DNA from: Planotetraspora phitsanulokensis
GTDB lineage: Bacteria > Actinomycetota > Actinomycetes > Streptosporangiales > Streptosporangiaceae
Length of the DNA stretch: 64,000 nucleotides
Assembly (NCBI RefSeq): GCF_016863295.1
Contig: NZ_BOOP01000028.1
Location: forward strand, 124,001 to 188,000
Reading direction: 5' to 3'
Shown here: positions 60,965-64,000 of the stretch, piece by piece
Layout of the letters: every line of letters starts with the position of its first letter
Position numbering within the stretch: the first letter of the stretch is position 1
Notes under the pieces: generated by a model
What the model saw: only the letters and a program-made list of their open reading frames with translations
Database searches by the model: none
Told to the model about the DNA's origin: nothing
Program-made: the position numbers and the translations under genes

Positions 60965-62035
60965 TCAGTCCTCGAACAGGTCCTGCAGGCGTGCCCGCTC
61001 GGCCTCGGGCCGGGTCTTGCTGAGCCGGGACGGGCTGGTCAGGAAGCCGGTGCCCCAGGACAGGTGCATCGTGGCGTAGACGAGGGGCAGCCGAAGGAGC
61101 GCGGCCGGGGACAGGCTCCGCCCGGTGAGCACCGACCCCGCCAGGATCGCCACGATGTAGGCGGCGGGAATCAGCAGTCCAGGCCAGAAGAACGGCGAGA
61201 CGACCAGCCCGAGGACGATGCCCAGCACCGCGGCGGGCGGAGCGAGGTAGCGCAGGTTGATCGTGCCCTTGTGGGTGCGCGAGACGACCCGCCGCCATCG
61301 GCCGTAGTGGAAGTACTGCTTGGCCAGGGCCCGGGCGTTCGGACGGGGTCGGTAGGAGACCCGCATGCGCGGCTGGAACCACACCAGGCCGCCGGTCTCC
61401 CGGATGCGGTGGTTCATCTCCCAGTCCTGGGCGCGCTGGAAGTGCTCGTCGTAGCCGCCGACGCGGTCCAGCGCCGCACGCCGGAAGACGCCGAGGTAGA
61501 CGGTGTCCGCCGGGCCCGCCTCACCACCGGTGTGGAACCGCGCGTTGCCGACGCCGATCTTGGAGGTCATCGCGCACGCGACGGCCTGCTCGAACGGGCT
61601 GATCCCCTCGGCGGCCATGATGCCGCCGACGTTGTCGGCGCCGGTCTCCTCCAGGGTCTCCACTGCCGCGCTCAGATAGTCGGACGGGAGCATCGCGTGC
61701 CCGTCGACCCTGGCGATGATCGGATTGCTCGACGCGGCGATCGCCGCGTTCAAGCCGTTGGGGGTTCGGCCGGTCGGGTTGGCCACGACGGTGACGCGGG
61801 GGTCCTCGGCGGCGATCGCGTCGGCCACCTCCTGCGTGCGGTCGCGGGACGGGCCGACGCTGATGACGACCTCGATGGGACCGTCGTACTTCTGGTCGAG
61901 GACCTGCATGACGGCATCGCGCAGGTGCCGTTCCTCGTTGAGCACCGGCATGATCACCGATATGGGGGGCCAGTCGCGCGTGGGGGCCTGGCCGGTTTGG
62001 CGCGAGTCGGGAAAGGGCTTCATGGCTGCGCTCAC
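60965..62035 (-). CDS. GT2 family glycosyltransferase (ExoA-like)
   Basis: A 356-aa enzyme: ISVIMPVLNEERHLRDAV, VSVGPSRDRTQEVAD, IARVDGHAMLPSDYL, AQDWEMNHRIRETGG and two or three C-terminal membrane segments. Family members build exopolysaccharide or succinoglycan-like chains. Starts: GTG at 62035 or ATG at 62023; no RBS. A TACAGT hexamer ends six bases before the GTG, so a leaderless mRNA is plausible. Divergent from the LCP gene. Confidence 0.87.
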   Translation of the reverse strand: MSAAMKPFPDSRQTGQAPTRDWPPISVIMPVLNEERHLRDAVMQVLDQKYDGPIEVVISVGPSRDRTQEVADAIAAEDPRVTVVANPTGRTPNGLNAAIAASSNPIIARVDGHAMLPSDYLSAAVETLEETGADNVGGIMAAEGISPFEQAVACAMTSKIGVGNARFHTGGEAGPADTVYLGVFRRAALDRVGGYDEHFQRAQDWEMNHRIRETGGLVWFQPRMRVSYRPRPNARALAKQYFHYGRWRRVVSRTHKGTINLRYLAPPAAVLGIVLGLVVSPFFWPGLLIPAAYIVAILAGSVLTGRSLSPAALLRLPLVYATMHLSWGTGFLTSPSRLSKTRPEAERARLQDLFED

Positions 62036-62082
62036 GCTACTGTACGGGGGGGTGGAGTCGGCAACCGAAAGGGTGACCGCGA

Positions 62083-63600
62083 ATGCCTGGCGACGACGAT
62101 GAGATCGGCGACTCCGGCGTCCACGTAGGGGGAGACGCCTACGGCGGGATCAGGATCGCGACCCGTCGCGCCCGTCGAAGCCGGACGAACCTCCGCTCTC
62201 TTCTCATCTCGGGCTCGTTGTCCAGCGTCGTCCTGCTCGGGTCCGGCGTGATGTGGCTGGTGCCCAATTACGCGGCGAGCCAGATCCAGTCCGTCGACGC
62301 GGGCACGACCGACGTCCCGGCCAAGGGTGCGATGAACATCCTCCTCGTCGGCGTCGACAAGCGCGACGACCTCAGCCGGCGCCAGCAGATCCAGCTCCAT
62401 CTCGGGCGCGAGGCGGGCGAGCGCAGCGACACGATGATGGTCGTCCACCTTTCCGAGGACCACAAGAAGGTCACCGTCGTCAGCCTGCCCAGGGACAGCT
62501 GGACCGACATTCCCGGCAACGGCACCCACAAGATCAACGCGGCGTACCAGTTCGGCGGGGCCAAGCTGGCGGTCAAGACGGTCGAGCAGGCCACCGGGCT
62601 GCGCATCAACCACTACGTCGAGGTCAACGTGCTCGGCTTCATCGACGTCGTGGAATCGCTGGGCGGCGTCACCGTCTGCACGCCCATCGCCATCGACGAC
62701 CCGAAGACCCGGCTCGCGCTGCAGCCGGGCACCTACAACCTCAACGGGGTCGACGCGCTCGCGTACGCGCGGACGCGGGCCACCGCCCGGGCCGACCTCG
62801 ACCGCATCGACCGGCAGCAGCAGGTCATCTCCGCACTTCTCGGCAAGGCGCTCAGCGGCGACACGCTCACCAATCCGGTCAAGCTCACCGGGCTGGTCAG
62901 CTCGACGCTCAAGACGCTGACCGTGGACAAGGCCCTGTCCGAGGACCTGCTCGGGCTGGCCAACCAGCTCAAGGACGTCTCCACCGACGACGTCTCGTTC
63001 GCCACCGTGCCGCTGTCCGACGTGAACTACAAGGCGCCGACGGGCGAGTCCGCCGTGTTGTGGGACAAGCCCGCGGCCCGGGAACTGTTCCGGCGGATCG
63101 CCACGGACGAGTTGCAGGCCGGGCCGGTCAAGCGCCGCTCCCCCGCGCCGTCCGCGTCGGCCTCCGCACCCGCCTCCGCGGGCGCGACGCCGTCCGCTTC
63201 GCCGACCGCGCTGACCATCCCCCCGGGGCGCATCGCGGTCCGCGTCCTCAACGGCACCCTGATCACGGGACTGGGCGCCAAGACCAGGTCGAGCCTGCTG
63301 GCGGCGGGCTTCATGGTCCCGTCGAGCCCCGGCGACGTGCCCGAGCGGAACTTCACCAACACCGTGATCCGCTATCCGGCCGGCCGGGAGGACTCCGCCC
63401 GGACCGTGGCCGCCGCGTTCCCCGGAGCCGAGCTTCGGGAGAGGGACGACCTCAAGAGCATCGAGGTCGTCCTCGGTCAGAAGAACAACACGGTCAAGCG
63501 GGTGAAGGTCGCGACCGGCGGGACGGATCCCAAGCCGGCGGCGACCCCCTCGGCCCGTACGGCCACGCAGAACATCTGCAAGAACCAGGCGGCCAACTGA
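62083..63600 (+). CDS. LytR-CpsA-Psr (LCP) family cell-wall ligase, second copy
   Basis: A 505-aa protein: short basic cytoplasmic part, one membrane segment (about 40-62), LCP domain (about 80-260: MNILLVGVDKR, ERSDTMMVVHL, SLPRDSW, INAAYQFGG, YARTRATARADLDRIDRQQQ), Ala/Ser/Pro linker, LytR_C domain (IAVRVLNGTLITGLG). It should attach a wall glycopolymer, perhaps the polyol-phosphate one suggested by the neighbouring genes. ATG at 62083. Confidence 0.95.
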   Translation: MPGDDDEIGDSGVHVGGDAYGGIRIATRRARRSRTNLRSLLISGSLSSVVLLGSGVMWLVPNYAASQIQSVDAGTTDVPAKGAMNILLVGVDKRDDLSRRQQIQLHLGREAGERSDTMMVVHLSEDHKKVTVVSLPRDSWTDIPGNGTHKINAAYQFGGAKLAVKTVEQATGLRINHYVEVNVLGFIDVVESLGGVTVCTPIAIDDPKTRLALQPGTYNLNGVDALAYARTRATARADLDRIDRQQQVISALLGKALSGDTLTNPVKLTGLVSSTLKTLTVDKALSEDLLGLANQLKDVSTDDVSFATVPLSDVNYKAPTGESAVLWDKPAARELFRRIATDELQAGPVKRRSPAPSASASAPASAGATPSASPTALTIPPGRIAVRVLNGTLITGLGAKTRSSLLAAGFMVPSSPGDVPERNFTNTVIRYPAGREDSARTVAAAFPGAELRERDDLKSIEVVLGQKNNTVKRVKVATGGTDPKPAATPSARTATQNICKNQAAN

Positions 63601-63664
63601 CGATCGTCCACTGACGAACGTCGCTGCCGCATGCCCGAAAACTACTCACTTCCGTCATAGATCT

Positions 63665-63696
63665 TGTCGAGAATGTAGTAGAAGTACTACATTCTC
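63665..63696 (+). promoter_or_regulatory. Promoter and operator palindrome of the ABC gene
   Basis: TTGTCG (63665-63670) and TACATT (63688-63693) are 17 bp apart; transcription would begin at about the ATG at 63701. Over them lies a perfect 12-bp inverted repeat GAGAATGTAGTA-GAAG-TACTACATTCTC (63669-63696), a classic repressor-site layout. Confidence 0.7.
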
Positions 63697-63700
63697 TCGC

Positions 63701-64000
63701 ATGGATACTGTGATCAGCGTCCGCGGGCTGCGGATGTCGTACGGCGAACGCCAGGTCCTGCGCGGGCTGGACCTGGACCTGCGACGCGGCGAGACCGTCG
63801 CCCTGCTCGGCCCGAACGGCGCCGGCAAGACGACCACGATCGAGATCCTTCAGGGACTGCGGACCCGGGCCGCGGGCGACGTCGAGGTGCTCGGCGAGGA
63901 CCCGGCGCGCGGCGCCGACGCCTGGCGGGCGAGGCTGGGCACGGTGCTGCAGGACTGGCACGACCACCCGCGCTGGCAGGTGCGGACCCTGCTCGACCAT
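63701..64000 (+). CDS. ABC transporter ATP-binding protein (3' end outside window)
   Basis: The first 100 residues of an ABC ATPase: VISVRGLRMSYGERQVLRGL, the Walker A loop GPNGAGKTTTIE and the start of the helical domain with QDWHDHPRWQVRTLL. Drug/multidrug export ATPases of the ABC-2 type begin this way. No Shine-Dalgarno precedes the ATG and the predicted transcription start coincides with it, so it is probably leaderless. The operator suggests control by a regulator likely encoded just outside the window. Confidence 0.9.
   Translation, partial: MDTVISVRGLRMSYGERQVLRGLDLDLRRGETVALLGPNGAGKTTTIEILQGLRTRAAGDVEVLGEDPARGADAWRARLGTVLQDWHDHPRWQVRTLLDH

Overview
This 64-kb window is high-GC, densely packed DNA from a filamentous-type actinomycete, most like the Streptosporangiales/Streptomyces grade. 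The evidence is frequent GTG/TTG starts, a WhiB regulator, DUF6230/DUF6114 and DUF3499/DUF5719 genes, a complete late F420 pathway (FbiA, FbiB, CofGH-type FbiC) and mannose-based glycan genes. The order manB, DUF3499, metallopeptidase-like, WhiB, FbiA, FbiB resembles, from memory, the Rv3256c-Rv3264c neighbourhood of Mycobacterium tuberculosis. Genus is not determinable from what I can see.

Layout. 1-5.2 kb: tail of a DUF4350 gene, a MoxR ATPase and a DUF58 protein, with SpoIIM and RDD membrane proteins (a conserved actinobacterial set). 5.3-8.4 kb: two unlike S-adenosylhomocysteine hydrolases in tandem, separated by an elaborate repeat array. 8.5-13.7 kb: a MerR regulator, a NarL-type two-component pair, DUF6114/DUF6230 and a cation efflux protein. 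13.7-22.4 kb: GDP-mannose supply (SIS isomerase, Trm112-like, ManB), DUF3499, metallopeptidase-like, DUF5719, a 949-aa glycosyltransferase and WhiB. 22.5-37.9 kb: a Q/G/Y-rich membrane protein, FbiA, FbiB, polyprenol-phosphate mannose synthase, a GT39-like protein, a substrate-binding/VWA protein, FbiC, an AlkA-like glycosylase, a ManC-like nucleotidyltransferase and a GT4. 38.1-54.2 kb: envelope glycan genes (two flippase-like LPG-synthase TM proteins, a methyltransferase, glycosyltransferases, large membrane proteins, an LCP ligase, an acyltransferase). 54.2-63.6 kb: a CDP-alditol/CDP-alcohol cluster (two CDP-alcohol phosphatidyltransferases, a glycerol-1-phosphate dehydrogenase-like enzyme, a LicC/IPCT-like nucleotidyltransferase, a DUF5941-like protein, an IspD-SDR fusion), then a GT2 and a second LCP ligase. 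The window ends inside an ABC ATPase.

How they fit together. ManB, the SIS isomerase and the ManC-like enzyme can feed GDP-mannose to Ppm and the mannosyl/glycosyl transferases. Lipid-linked sugars would supply the multi-TM transferases, flippase-like proteins move material across the membrane, and LCP proteins attach glycopolymers to the wall. The 54-61 kb cluster looks like a route to a polyol-phosphate wall polymer or unusual phospholipid.

Most unusual signals. (1) A family of 14 copies of GTGATCATGCAC lies at gene boundaries in four places, and tandem copies are spaced exactly 53 bp apart, including a mirror-image array between the two SAHH genes. (2) A terminator-like hairpin lies in the probable whiB leader. 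(3) There are two gene remnants: an acyltransferase fragment after fbiB and an asparagine-synthase-like N-terminus translationally coupled to a GT2. (4) A perfect 12-bp inverted repeat covers the -10 region of the final ABC gene, which looks leaderless. No tRNA, rRNA, CRISPR-Cas, IS element or prophage gene was seen.
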